Source of the DNA: Amaranthus tricolor
Taxonomy: Eukaryota > Streptophyta > Magnoliopsida > Caryophyllales > Amaranthaceae
Assembly: GCF_026212465.1 (NCBI RefSeq)
Contig: NC_080048.1
Location: forward strand, 29,319,676 to 29,383,675
Direction: 5' to 3'
Length of the DNA stretch: 64,000 nucleotides
Shown piece by piece: positions 42,611 through 53,189 of this stretch; position 1 is the stretch's first letter, and the number at the start of each line of letters is the position of its first letter. The position numbers were made by a program, and so were the translations under genes. The notes below the pieces were generated by a model that worked only from the letters and a program-made list of their open reading frames with translations, ran no database searches and was not told where the DNA came from.

Positions 42611-43979
42611 GGGATATTATCAATGGTACCCCTGTACTATAGCAAAATATCAATGGTACCCCAGTTAATTTCAATGGTACCCCCAAGTATATGCTAATTA
42701 CAACCGTGACACTATTAATGATTCTTCCGTTAAATGTCCGTAAATTTTGAATTTAACCTAACCATGGTTAGTTTCTTCTTCTTCTTCCCTTTTCCCTTTC
42801 CTCTTCCTGCTCTCCTTCCATGGCTGCTTCATCTCAAGTCCGACAATGATCAACCCGAATATGCAGAAAAGAGCGAATTCGTAACACAAAACCCGAATCT
42901 ATGTGGGTTTCCATCCAACAATTTACCCAAAAACGGAGTAATTTCGATGTCGTAAGAGGGTAAATCAAATGATCCAATGGCACTAATTGGTCTTCATAGA
43001 AAGGGGATTAATTCCACCAGTAAAAATCACAGTAAATGGCCAAACAACTCGTACTAAATCATCATCTAACTTCACTAAAACCTCCCTAAAAGGACCATTT
43101 CCAGGCAAACTCAAATTATTAGCCATTAAATAACTCATCATTTCCAGGCAAACATAAATTTCTAATACAACTCTATAAACATTCCTAGGGATTACCAATT
43201 CCTTCATTTGAAAATCAATAGAATTCTGATTTTCAAACCATAACGCATCATTTAATGGCAAATTTCTGGAAATGGGTAGTATTAAATCTGCTGAATTTTC
43301 ATATATATCAACCAAATTCCCCTTTTTTTGATCAAAATTCTCAAATGGGTAGTAATGAAAAGTGACGTTAACATGATAAACACCAGTATAAGTTTTATCA
43401 ACAATATTTCCCATATAAACTGAAAGATTTAAATTAGATTTCATAAGAAGAAATGAATATTTAGTTACATCCTTACGAACATTCCAAAAGATTCCAGAAT
43501 GAGTAGGCTCAGCAGTACAACTACGAAGAAGTTTAACCCCTTTAACCCAAATCCCAAATATACGATCATATTGACGGCCAGTGGTTTTTGTGGGTCCTAC
43601 CTTTGGAACATCATTGTGTTTCTCCTTCTCCTGGTTCAGCCTTTTTTAAGCTTTTATTTGTGTCTAAATTCAATTCATGCCATCAACAATGTTTTCTCCG
43701 GCGACGAAAAATCAATTCACTCTTTTCTGCATATTCGGATTGATCATTGTCGGACTTGAGTTAAAGCAACCATGGAAGCAGAGCAGAAAGAGGAAAGGGA
43801 AAAGGGAAGAAGAAAAAACTAACCATGGTTAAGTTAAATTCAAAATTTAATGGACATTTAACGGAAAAATCAATAATAGTGTCACGGTTGTAATTAGCAT
43901 ATACTTGGAGGGTACCATTGAAATTAATTGGGGTACCATTGATATTTTGCTATAATACAGGCTACCATTGATAATATTT
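42611..43979. mobile_element. Pack-MULE-like element with long terminal inverted repeats
   Basis: 1.37 kb. The left terminus (about 42611-42885) and right terminus (about 43700-43979) are inverted copies: ATATTATCAATGGTACC, then repeated CAATGGTACCCC units, CAACCGTGACACTATTAATG, ACCTAACCATGGTTAG, and then an apparent gene start around ATGGCTGCTTC (42819) that is itself inside the terminal repeat. It lies inside the AAT tail of a LINE. It carries a PNGase A fragment on the minus strand and no transposase. The target duplication cannot be read in the microsatellite. Confidence 0.8.
42983..43648 (-). pseudogene. Captured fragment of a PNGase A (peptide N-glycanase A) gene
   Basis: An open minus-strand frame of about 220 codons. 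It includes TTGRQYDRIFGIWVKGVKLL, CTAEPTHSGIFWNVRKDVT, GVYHVNVTFHYYPFE and LSLPGNGPFREVLVKLDD. From recall, this is the N-terminal/middle part of plant peptide-N4-(N-acetyl-beta-glucosaminyl) asparagine amidase A, a secreted or vacuolar enzyme that removes N-glycans from glycopeptides. Full-length plant members are about 550-600 residues, so this is roughly a third. The frame ends at 42983 near NPLSMKTN. A stop closes it upstream near 43650 and no ATG matches the family start. The preserved frame suggests a fairly recent capture. Confidence 0.8.
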
Positions 43980-43980
43980 C

Positions 43981-44073
<93 letters not shown>
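43980..44073 (+). repeat. TAA/AAT microsatellite
   Basis: About 94 bp of near-perfect AAT repeats with one TAG interruption. Probably the outer part of the LINE tail that begins at 42583. Confidence 0.9.
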
Positions 44074-44075
<2 letters not shown>

Positions 44076-44722
44076 GTTGGGTGTACCTCTTTTTCAAATG
44101 CACCTTCAGTAGTCAATGTGTGGCAGCTGTTCGGGGATGGTTGGGCGTACAATGGGGAACCAACACTTTGCAAGACCTCCATCGGAAAGAAGAATGCCTA
44201 AACCCAAATTGAGACTTGTACAAGCAATCTTCAGTAACTTGGTTTATGCTATATGGAATGTGAGAAATGGAGCTGTTCGGCAAAAACGAATGTGAGAAAT
44301 GTGAGAAATGGGCGAGTGGTTGAATCCATCAAAAACGAATCAAAAATCAGGTTCAATATTGTGACGATGAACAGGACTACTAATTCATGGTTGAGGAGCA
44401 TATACCATGAGAGCCACGACCCACCACTTGCTCATTGTACCAGCAGCCCTCATAGGCAGGTATCTCGACTGCTGCCAGATGAGCCTCATGCTCCTGATCA
44501 GACTGACGCCAGCAGCACCACCTATCACTAACTGCATTGTTTGCAAGGCAACAGTAAGCATCAGCTGCCTCCAGAGAACAGACTTCTAGTACAACCTGCT
44601 GCCTGATTTTGTGGTGTCTCTAACAGCCACAAATGTGTGAGACACATCCCAATCAAACTGACTATCTTGCTAGCTCTTGTACTGCATTGTTGGTCTCTTT
44701 GAGTTGGATGGCGTAGTCTTGT
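44074..44722 (+). mobile_element. Third LINE copy, C-terminal and 3' UTR part (left piece)
   Basis: 44090-44340 encodes remnants of a zf-RVT region and C-terminus (text like LRLVQAIFSNLVYAIWNVRN at 44202-44261). 44340-44722 is 3' UTR-like. It is interrupted by the copia element at 44723 and resumes at 48887. No reverse transcriptase core is present. Confidence 0.65.
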
Positions 44723-44770
44723 TGTTGGAAAAAGGTTACTCGAACAAGTTGCCATTGCCAGGCAGAAAGA

Positions 44771-44839
44771 CCTCCGCGGGGCGCGGAGGACATGCTGTCC
44801 CAGTCCGCGGGTCGCGGAGAACTCCGCGGGGCGCGGAGT
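44771..44839. promoter_or_regulatory. Three GC-rich hairpin motifs in copia U3
   Basis: CCTCCGCGGGGCGCGGAGG (44771-44789), TCCGCGGGTCGCGGA (44804-44818) and ACTCCGCGGGGCGCGGAGT (44821-44839). Each is a stem around a 3-nt centre. The outer C-G pair of the first becomes A-T in the third, so pairing is kept. They lie about 130-200 bp upstream of the TATA box. The 3' LTR repeats them at about 48405-48472, with the middle one damaged. Role unknown. Confidence 0.65.
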
Positions 44840-44966
44840 ATGTGCTGTCCCAGTTTCGTGGCTCGCGTAATGGCGGTTTCTTGGCACGTTTTTGGCCGGT
44901 TACTCTTAGTCTTTGACGGTTTTTTTGTATTTTCTTAACCTAATTCCTTTTTTTTATGAGGTATAC

Positions 44967-44975
44967 TATATAAAG
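44967..44975 (+). promoter_or_regulatory. TATA box of the copia LTR
   Basis: TATATAAAG followed by GCCTCATG. The same box is in the 3' LTR at about 48600-48608. Confidence 0.7.
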
Positions 44976-45253
44976 GCCTCATGTAATTAGAATTATGAAG
45001 TAGATGCAACGCAAAACACAAAGTGAGGAAAACTAAGAGAGAAAAAGCTTGGAGAGCCATTGTTGTGGTTTCTCGTGTTCATCTTGTAATCTCCCTGTTT
45101 ATAGTGAAAAGTTTATTCTCGGTGCCGGTGGATGTAGCTATCACGTTGATAGTGAACCACATTAATTTCTTGGTGTGATTTTCTTTATTGTTTGTCTGAA
45201 TCTTTATTGTTTCATTATTGTTTTTCGATCTTTGCTTCCGCTATCGCACAACA

Positions 45254-45268
45254 ATTGGCATCAAGAGC
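45254..45268 (+). other. Primer-binding site of the copia element
   Basis: ATTGGCATCAAGAGC directly follows the 5' LTR. It is a variant of TTGGTATCAGAGC. Confidence 0.75.
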
Positions 45269-45305
45269 TCAGGTTTAATCCTAGGAAGAGTTTTTGAAGG
45301 AAACA

Positions 45306-45872
45306 ATGGTAGGAGATTCTATAATAAGGATTGAGAAATATAATGGGAAGAATAGCGTTGGGCTATGGCAGATTAAGATGAAGGCGTTATTAAAGTAGTT
45401 GCAGATTTGGCGTCCGTTGATCCCAAAGAGTGCGGCGTCTACGTCGGGATCTGGAAACGGATGGACTGATGAACAGTTAGTAGTGATGGAAGAGAAGGCT
45501 CATTCTACCATCTTACTAAGTCTTGATGATCATATCATCACGGAGGTTGCTGATCAGGAGGCGGCCGCAGAATTATGGTTAAAATTGGAGTCACTATACA
45601 TGACAAAATCTTTAACCAACAAATTACTACTGAAAGAGCGGTTGTTTAGCCTCAGGATGCAGTCATGTACGCCATTAAGGGATCATCTAGAAAATCTTAA
45701 TTCTATTTTACTAGATTTGCGTAATTTAGAAGTTAAGATAGATGATAAGGATGCAGCTTTAATATTGCTTGTTTCTTTACCGAATAGTAATGAGAACTTT
45801 GTGGAGTCTTTTGTGGTTGGCAAAGACTCGTTGACCCTAGGATAAGTTAAGGCAGCACTTTATACTAGGGAG
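45306..45872 (+). pseudogene. Copia gag N-terminal part with two in-frame stops
   Basis: ATG at 45306, then a UBN2-type gag domain with TKSLTNKLLLKERLFSLRMQ and HLENLNSILLDL. TAG at 45396 and TAA at 45843 interrupt an otherwise constant frame, which then runs on into the long frame at 45873. The TAG stands where relatives usually have a Gln codon, so it is probably a C-to-T change. Gag would coat element RNA. Confidence 0.85.
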
Positions 45873-48032
45873 TTGCGTCAAAAGGTGACAGGTGATAATG
45901 AGAATTATGGCAGTGGGTTAGTTGTTAGGTCGGGTAGAAATTCTAAAAAGAATAAAGGGTCTAACAATAGTATCGGTGCTAGGTCGGATACTTGTAATAG
46001 TAGAGATGGGTCTAGCAACACTAAGACCATAATATGTTATCACTGTCGGGAACCAGGACATTTCAGGTCTAAATGTCCAGAATTAAAGAATAAATCTCAT
46101 GCCACAGTAGTTGAAAGTAAACAGAACAAGAGCTGTGATTCGGAGGAAGATTTAGCGTTGATTAGTTGTGTTGAATCTAGTGATTTGGTTGATAGCTGGA
46201 TTCTTGATTCTGGTAGTTCGTTCCATATGAGTCCTCGTCGGGATTGGTTTGATACTTATGAGTCTTGTTTTGGGGCTTCAGTTACTATGGCTAACGGTAC
46301 TCCATGTGAAGTAGTAGGTATTGGTTCCATGAGACTTCGGACTAGTGATGGGAGAAGGGTTACTTTGACTAAGGTGAGGCATGTGCCTACATTGGAGAAG
46401 AACTTGATATCGCTTGGGACCTTAGATGATTTGGGGCTCAAGGGTGAGTTTAGCAATGGGGAAGTGAGTTTCTTTAAGGGTTCGGATTTGATACTTAAGG
46501 GTGTCAAGGTGAAATCCCTGTATGTCTTTCAGGGTATTACGCTGCCTAGTTCTGCTGTTAGTGCTTCTACTTGTCACCAGGAGATGACGATTTGTGATAG
46601 GCATGGTCATATGGGTGAAAGTAGAGGGCTGGAATTGTCCATTGAGAATCGTCTTACATGTGTCAAGGATGCCTACCTTGAAGAAGACAAGCATTGTGTG
46701 TTTGGGTTTAAACACGGGTTTGAGCTTAGCATTGAAGCTCATGATCACTTGTATGGTAAGATGGTTAATTGGCTACATTTGGATAGTTCGTTTTGTGGAT
46801 TTGTTATGTTCTGTGTTTTAGGTATTTTGTGGCATCATACCTATGGGATAACACCATTGCAGAATGGTGTTACAGGAATAGCAAATTGGACCTTGTTAGG
46901 AGGAGTCTTATGCATGCTCTCTGATACTTGGTTGTTGAGTAGATACTGGATCAGTTTGTTCGATCGGGGTTTACACACAGGATTAGAGGTGCCCAGTATG
47001 TGTGTGGTGTGGCTCAGTAGGGTATCGTGCTATCTCATATTTGGAGTCTTGTTAGGGCTTTGGTGTGTTGTTGTGTATTTTGCAGTAGCTGGTTATGGTG
47101 ATAGTGATACCGAGTTTGAGGTGGAGTATGAGGTTAACTCCTCATCCATCTCTGTTCGACCCCAGATTGATGATGTTAATGCTACCCCAGGTATCTCTCT
47201 GACTGTGATTTCTGGTGCTATCTTTATCTCTGTGGATAGTTTAAAGGAGTCAATACAGGGAACATTCTGCCGATCTAAAGGGTTTCAAGAAAAGCCTATA
47301 TGTGTTATCGAGAAGTCTAATAGGTTGGTTGTAGGGAGTGTTGTTTTGGTTGTTATAAGTGTGGAAGGTTATGCATTGAACCTTGTGGGATTGGCAAGGT
47401 TGGTAGCCATTTTTGTGGAGTCACTTGGACCTCCAACTTATGAGTACATTGTAGAGTATAGTGAGCGGGCGCAGTGGCTTGCTATGACTTTACGTATGAG
47501 CAGAGTGTGGGAACTGTTGTATGGACTGGTAGTATTACTTAGCTCAATTACATCACCTCATTTTGAGACTAAGTCGGTCTACATGTCTAGAGTAATGGTT
47601 CGGTGTTTGAAGTATGCGTTGATGTGTACTTGTTCTGCGCATGCCAGAAGTGTCATTTGCAGGTTTGTGACTCAACCTGGGTGGGGGCACTGGCAGGTAA
47701 AGATTTGTTCTCTCTACGGTTTGCTTGGATCAGCTTTTGTGTTTCTTATGTACGGGAATGATACTAAATGCTTTGTTACATCGGTTGAAGCTTGGGTTGT
47801 GTTCGCTGAGTTTGATTATGTCTTGATCCCGGTGATGGTTCTTTGTGATCAACCTTGTCTGGCTTTTGTGTACTACGATTGTGTGTTTAGTGATCAGGTA
47901 CTTGATGTTCGGGAGAAGCACAGTGTGGTCAGATTTCATTCGGAATGCACGTACGTGAAGATAGAGGTAAAGAAGGTAGCATGGTCTGACAGTCCTAGTA
48001 GATTCTTTACTATGCTGGATTCATTAGCATAG
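45873..48032 (+). CDS. Long open frame: copia zinc knuckle, protease and eroded pol
   Basis: 719 codons without a stop. Residues about 52-66 hold the zinc knuckle CYHCREPGHFRSKC. Residues about 108-120 hold the protease active site WILDSGSSFHMSP. The GAG-pre-integrase is recognisable but altered (RHGHMGESRGLELS). After that only phrases survive: ITPLQNGVTGIANWTLLGG (from the integrase PQQNGVAERxNRTL motif), YSERAQWLAMTLRM (from RT), FVTQPGWGHWQ, and VRFHSECTYVKIEVKKVAWS near the end (from RNase H). The DD35E and YVDD residues are absent. Several hydrophobic runs result (for example about 385-405). Whether this is a functional derivative protein or chance openness is unresolved. Confidence 0.7.
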   Translation: MRQKVTGDNENYGSGLVVRSGRNSKKNKGSNNSIGARSDTCNSRDGSSNTKTIICYHCREPGHFRSKCPELKNKSHATVVESKQNKSCDSEEDLALISCVESSDLVDSWILDSGSSFHMSPRRDWFDTYESCFGASVTMANGTPCEVVGIGSMRLRTSDGRRVTLTKVRHVPTLEKNLISLGTLDDLGLKGEFSNGEVSFFKGSDLILKGVKVKSLYVFQGITLPSSAVSASTCHQEMTICDRHGHMGESRGLELSIENRLTCVKDAYLEEDKHCVFGFKHGFELSIEAHDHLYGKMVNWLHLDSSFCGFVMFCVLGILWHHTYGITPLQNGVTGIANWTLLGGVLCMLSDTWLLSRYWISLFDRGLHTGLEVPSMCVVWLSRVSCYLIFGVLLGLWCVVVYFAVAGYGDSDTEFEVEYEVNSSSISVRPQIDDVNATPGISLTVISGAIFISVDSLKESIQGTFCRSKGFQEKPICVIEKSNRLVVGSVVLVVISVEGYALNLVGLARLVAIFVESLGPPTYEYIVEYSERAQWLAMTLRMSRVWELLYGLVVLLSSITSPHFETKSVYMSRVMVRCLKYALMCTCSAHARSVICRFVTQPGWGHWQVKICSLYGLLGSAFVFLMYGNDTKCFVTSVEAWVVFAEFDYVLIPVMVLCDQPCLAFVYYDCVFSDQVLDVREKHSVVRFHSECTYVKIEVKKVAWSDSPSRFFTMLDSLA

Positions 48033-48355
48033 GCCCTTAGGGGCGGTGTGAGGGAGCTCACAGGTGGAGGTGTGCACAACCTCAAGGTGGAGCTTGCCTC
48101 GTGTACTTGTGATGCAGGTGGAGCATTATGAGTGAACTTGGGATGCTAGTTGAGCGTTATGAGTTGTTATACTTGGAAACGAGTATGTGATGGGTCTTAG
48201 TTGAAGACTTATCGCGGATGGGTCTTGGTTGGAGACTTGTCGGGATGTATGGCTTATGCTTGAGCTTTGCATCGGGTTTTGGCTTGAGAATGGTTTTGCT
48301 TCACTGTGGTTTGATGAGGTAGTGGTTGACTACATGTTCTCGTCAAGGTGGAGAT
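48033..48355 (+). other. Copia 3' non-coding region and polypurine tract
   Basis: G-rich spacer with repeated CTCAAGGTGGAG / GTGGAGCTT phrases (48080-48125). GTCAAGGTGGAGAT ends just before the 3' LTR and would serve as the plus-strand primer, though it is less purine-pure than usual. Confidence 0.6.
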
Positions 48356-48886
48356 TGTTGGAAAAAGGTGACTCAAACAAGTTGCCATTGCCAGGCAGAG
48401 AGACCTCCGCGGGGCGCGGAGGACATGCTGTCCCAGTCTGCGGGTCGCGGAGAACTCCGCGGGGCGCGGAGTATGTGCTGTCCCAGTTTCGCGGCTCGCG
48501 TAATGGCGGTTTCTTGGCACGTTTTTGGCCGGTTACTCTTAGTCTTTGACGGTTTTTTTGTATTTTCTTAACCTAATTCCTTTTTATTATGAGGTATGCT
48601 ATATAAAGGCCTCATGTAATTAGAATTATGAAGTAGATGCAACGCAAAACACAAAGTGAGGAAAACTAAGAGAGAAAAAGCTTGGAGAGCCATTGTTGTG
48701 GTTTCTCGTGTTCATCTTGTAATCTCCCTGTTTATAGTGAAAAGTTTATTCTCGGTGCCGGTGGATGTAGCTATCACGTTGATAGTGAACCACATTAATT
48801 TCTCGGTGTGATTTTCTTTATTGTTTGTTTGAATCTTTATTGTTTCATTATTGTTTTTCGATCTTTGCTTCTGCTGTCGCACAACA
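48356..48886 (+). repeat. 3' LTR of the copia element
   Basis: 531 bp, TGTTGGAAAAAGGTGACTC...CGCACAACA, followed by the target duplication CTTGT. Confidence 0.93.
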
Positions 48887-49815
<929 letters not shown>

Positions 49816-51628
49816 TGGTGTTTTTGTGCATTTTAGGTAATATTCAACAAAACCGATCACAAACCAAGTACATTTGGCGCATACAATACTCACTTAACTC
49901 AAAAAGCTCAAGTAATCAAAGCCTTAATGACCCAAGTCAAGGAAACAAGGCCAAAAGGAGCTCAACTAGACCTTTCTAAGCCCACTCGGCCAAAACTGAG
50001 TCGAGCCAAGCTTGCTCGAACATAAAAAAGACTTGTATTAGAGATAGAATCTGAGAAGGACCATCTTGAAGGCCGCTCAACCTGGTCAAGCGATGTTGGC
50101 TCGGGTCGAGCGAAAGTACTATTCACTTCCATTAGCTTTAGAATGTCGGCAAGAGCATTTTCAATGGGTCGAGCGAGCTCGCTCAGTCGAGCGGACAGGT
50201 CGAGCGGAGCCTTTTTGGTGACTGCTCTGTTTTTAAAGATTTTGAACTATGTACCTGATGCTCGCTCGACAAGTCGAGCGAATTGGCTCGGGTCGAGCGA
50301 TTTGGGCGGTCAGAAATAATTACGCTTTTAAAAGCTGCTGATTGGATGCCCTACCCAATGCTTATGCTTCTCATACTCTACTGCTCCACCACCCTTATTT
50401 TCTACCCATATATAGCCTACCTATCTTACACATAGGGTGGTGGAGAAATCATGAAGCCACCACCCACCACTTGTCCTCCATCTTATAAATAGAAAAGAAG
50501 AAGGCTCAAGCAAATCATCTAATCCTTCTACTACTCATTTTTCTGTACTTCAAGCTTTCTTTGGTATTTGTTAGTTTTAAACTTCCTTAATTACTTTCCA
50601 TGATTCTGGTAATGTATTCTTAATTGCATTTTTCTACTCAAACACTTATTAGATAGTTCAAGCTTTTGATTTATCATTGAAGATCATTTGATACATTAAT
50701 GTAATTGAGATTATGTTAATTCTATTAAAACATTTCATCAAGCATTTGAATTGCAATTGAAGTTTTATGGAGTTTATCATTGGTATTCATTAATTCTTCA
50801 TTTGGTTGTCTTCCTTGGATTGAATTCCAAGCTAGTAATTCCTATTCTCTACACTTTATTGCTTTTGATTTTGTTGTTATTTATCATGAATTCAATGTCT
50901 TTAGTAATGTTCAATTTCAAAATAAGTGAGTAGTTCAATTTGCCTTAGGCTAGGTATTATCACCATGTATGTAGTCTAAATTGCTGTCTTTACCTTTGGC
51001 TTGGTTGTGTTGTTTATGGTTTGAGATGGATTTTGCTATTATTTTAGTGCCATTGGATTGAGGGCGAGAGTCGATTTCTAATAATAGTCTATGCTTGAAA
51101 ATTGAATTATCTCCATGAGAATAGGTAGATGATTTGATTGGAAGTGATGAATGTGTGCTTCATGTCTTAAAATATGCTTAGCTCCATGACAATAGGTAGT
51201 TGAGTATGTTTTAGGAAGCATTTGTTGCTCGAGAGAGAACATTAGTATCCAAGATGAATTCTTCCCCATAACCCATATCCATGACCTTAGGTTGAAGATT
51301 AGTAAACACTACTTTGGTAAGAAAGCCTAGCCTTTTCCTCTTCGTCATCATATTACCTTTTGATGTGTTTGTATTGGCTTTGATCTTATGTTCTTGGTTA
51401 ATTAGCATCTTTACGTGTTTTATACTTTATTTTAGCTTTACTTTTTATTTGCTTGTTTTTGTTAATTACACCAACAAACATCTATTTATACATTGTTGAA
51501 CCAACTAATTGATTGAGAATCCTTTAATATACACCCCACTCCCTGTGGATTCGACCCGTACTTCCCAACGTACTACGCTACGCCGTGCACTTGCGATATT
51601 ACTATTGATGGACGTAAAGTCCCGATCA
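49816..51628 (+). mobile_element. Athila-like gypsy LTR, copy 1
   Basis: About 1.8 kb. Its 3' end CTCCCTGTGGATTCGACCCG ... GTGCACTTGCG ... CCCGATCA is followed by a primer-binding site of the Athila type. It shares structure with 56401-58256 (same order: GGTCGAGCG repeats, CACCACCC box, CCATGAGAATAGGTAGATG, GCTCGAGAGAGAAC, and the end block). The two are only about 85% alike at the end. GGTCGAGCG / CGCTCGACC motifs occur about eight times in 50095-50310. The left border is approximate. Confidence 0.7.
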
Positions 51629-51634
51629 AGTTTT

Positions 51635-51653
51635 TGGCCGCCGTTGCCGGGGA
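51635..51653 (+). other. Primer-binding site, Athila type
   Basis: TGGCCGCCGTTGCCGGGGA is TGGCGCCGTTGCCGGGGA with one extra C, the site used by Athila-like elements (aspartate tRNA). It begins seven bases after the LTR end. Confidence 0.75.
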
Positions 51654-51719
51654 GTGACGGTCTTATATTGATGGTTTTTCTTAGTTAGTTGATTCTTTGT
51701 GTGACTCTTATGGCTAGCT

Positions 51720-52445
51720 TGTTGTGTTGCCAATTTAAGCATGAAGCTTTTTAGAGGTATTATTGGAGGCTTGGTGACTCCCTCCCACATGACCATGACC
51801 TTGAAATGTGGAATATATGCAAAATGATGTATAATGGTTTAAATAATGAGACTAGGGATCAAGTCGAGATCATGTATAACTTTGAGTTTCTAAACCAACC
51901 AATAGAAAAGCTTGGGAATTTTTTAAATGCTTGGCCAAGGAAACCTATGAACAAGAAATGGCTCATACTCTCCCTTCTCTCAATATGAATCACACAACCT
52001 TTCTTAAACATTTGGAGGCCAGTCCTTCATGTTTAGCATTGAAGGATGACTATATTTGGAAAAATTCATATGGAAGTTATGACATGGTTAGTGAGTTTAG
52101 TGTAAAAAATGCGGATCCTAGATACCTTAGCGGGTCCTCTGCTTTACCTTTTTCTTACCCTTGTCCTTATCCACCCTTCGAGGAGTCTGATGATGATGAT
52201 GTTTTGATTTATGAAGATGAAGAATTTAAGGAATTTCGTATGCAGTTAAGACAAGCTCTTAACCAATCTTCCTCCTCTATAGATAAGCCTATTTTAGAAA
52301 CATCATTTAATGGCATAAATGATGAGCTTTGTAGCATAAATATTGAAGGATGTGAAGTCCCGATCAATTATCATATTAAAGGACGTGAAGTCCCGATCAA
52401 TTATCATATCAAGTGTATTCCTCTCATAGACATCTATGATCAAGG
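51720..52445 (+). pseudogene. Athila/LARD-type gag remnant
   Basis: 51735-51930 encodes YRYYWRLGDSLPHDHDLEMW then MMYNGLNNETRDQ, the gag phrase of Athila/Tat-type elements (usually FYxGL...RxxVD). After a frame change near 51930, 51931-52445 continues with WLAKETYEQE-like text, an acidic stretch (EESDDDDVLIYEDEEFKEF) and two copies of a GREVPINYHIK block (52341-52411). No protease or pol follows, so the parent was non-autonomous or is truncated by the LINE end at 52445. Confidence 0.65.
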
Positions 52446-52870
52446 TCTGGAGAGGGAAGAAAAGCGGCAAATCATACCTGTATAGAAGAGTGCGGCCAAA
52501 GAGTCCCTCGGCTTGAGTAAGATTCACAGATGAATACTCAAAAACAACCTTAATAGTCACCAACACACACATACAGATGAATACTTGAAAACAACCTCAA
52601 TAGTCACAAACAAATAAATAATTAATATGTAAAAGGCAAAGGAAAAAATAAGAACACCAACTGGTAAGCGAAAGAATATCAGTAGTCTAAGACATGGATA
52701 AGGCGCCTCCAACTACCCCTATTCTTGGTCAGGTCTTTAGAAAGGTGTAGGTCATGCAAAGTCATTCTTTATTTGTTCCTCCCACGTTCTCCTATGTCTT
52801 CCTCTCATATGCAACTAAAAATCAGGTAATATAAGAATAATAGGATTTGAATATGAGAACAAACCTAACT
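52445..52870 (-). mobile_element. 3' end of an RTE-type LINE
   Basis: On the minus strand, from about 52870, the text RGRPKRTWEE (about 52803-52775 region), a TWRRLIHV-like phrase, and then a 3' UTR with CAAGCCGAGGGACTCTTTGG and GGTATGATTTGCCGCTTTTC match the C-terminal end and 3' UTR pattern of plant RTE LINEs as I recall it. A GATGAATACT..AAACAACCT-containing unit is duplicated (52529-52560 and 52574-52606). The 5' part is missing. Confidence 0.55.
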
Positions 52871-53189
52871 GGAAGAATGAGACAATGAATTGGAAAAGAA
52901 AGAGTAGCTTAGAACTTGAGTCCTAAACTTAAAATCGAATGTATGCTTGTATGATCAAAATTTTTTTTAAAAAACTCCCTGATTTTGAAGTTTCCTAAAA
53001 ACCCAATTGAATTAGAGCGCAACTCTAGTAATCATTGTCCGTTAATGGATTCAAATACTCAAACTTTGTCGAGATAACTAATATTTGTTTGATGAAATTA
53101 TTGATAGAGAATGGATGAAAGCTAGTAACCAGCTCTTAGCGTCATTAACTAAGAACCAGGTTATGCAAAAAATATTTATAAACACCCTA
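52871..53189. other. AT-rich stretch without recognisable features
   Basis: No gene, terminal repeat or tandem array seen. Probably internal sequence of one of the surrounding retroelements. Confidence 0.4.

Larger units (their letters stand above)
44723..45253 (+). repeat. 5' LTR of the copia element
   Basis: TGTTGGAAAAAGG...CGCACAACA, 531 bp. The U3 part has three GC-rich hairpin motifs (44771-44839), a TATA box TATATAAAG at 44967-44975, and R/U5 text shared with the solo LTR at 62939. Confidence 0.93.
44723..48886 (+). mobile_element. Young copia element with degenerate pol, complete with LTRs and target duplication
   Basis: 4,164 bp, 531-bp LTRs (44723-45253 and 48356-48886), and an exact 5-bp target duplication CTTGT (44718-44722 and 48887-48891). 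The LTRs differ at roughly 11 sites, about 2%. The primer-binding site at 45254 is a variant of the methionine tRNA complement. Gag and protease are recognisable. Integrase, RT and RNase H survive only as scattered phrases without catalytic motifs. It must have been mobilised by enzymes from a related element. Confidence 0.92.

Noticed and set aside
43847..44201. Poly-isoleucine open frames on both strands
   Set aside because: They are translations of the AAT microsatellite at 43980-44073, not proteins.
44561..44916. Open frames over the GC-rich part of the copia LTR (also at 48254-48571 and 63031-63331)
   Set aside because: GC-rich sequence has few stops; the frames lie in LTR U3 and no protein similarity is seen.
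46256..47939. Minus-strand short frames within the long copia ORF
   Set aside because: Shadows of the plus-strand frame, which contains the zinc knuckle and protease motifs.
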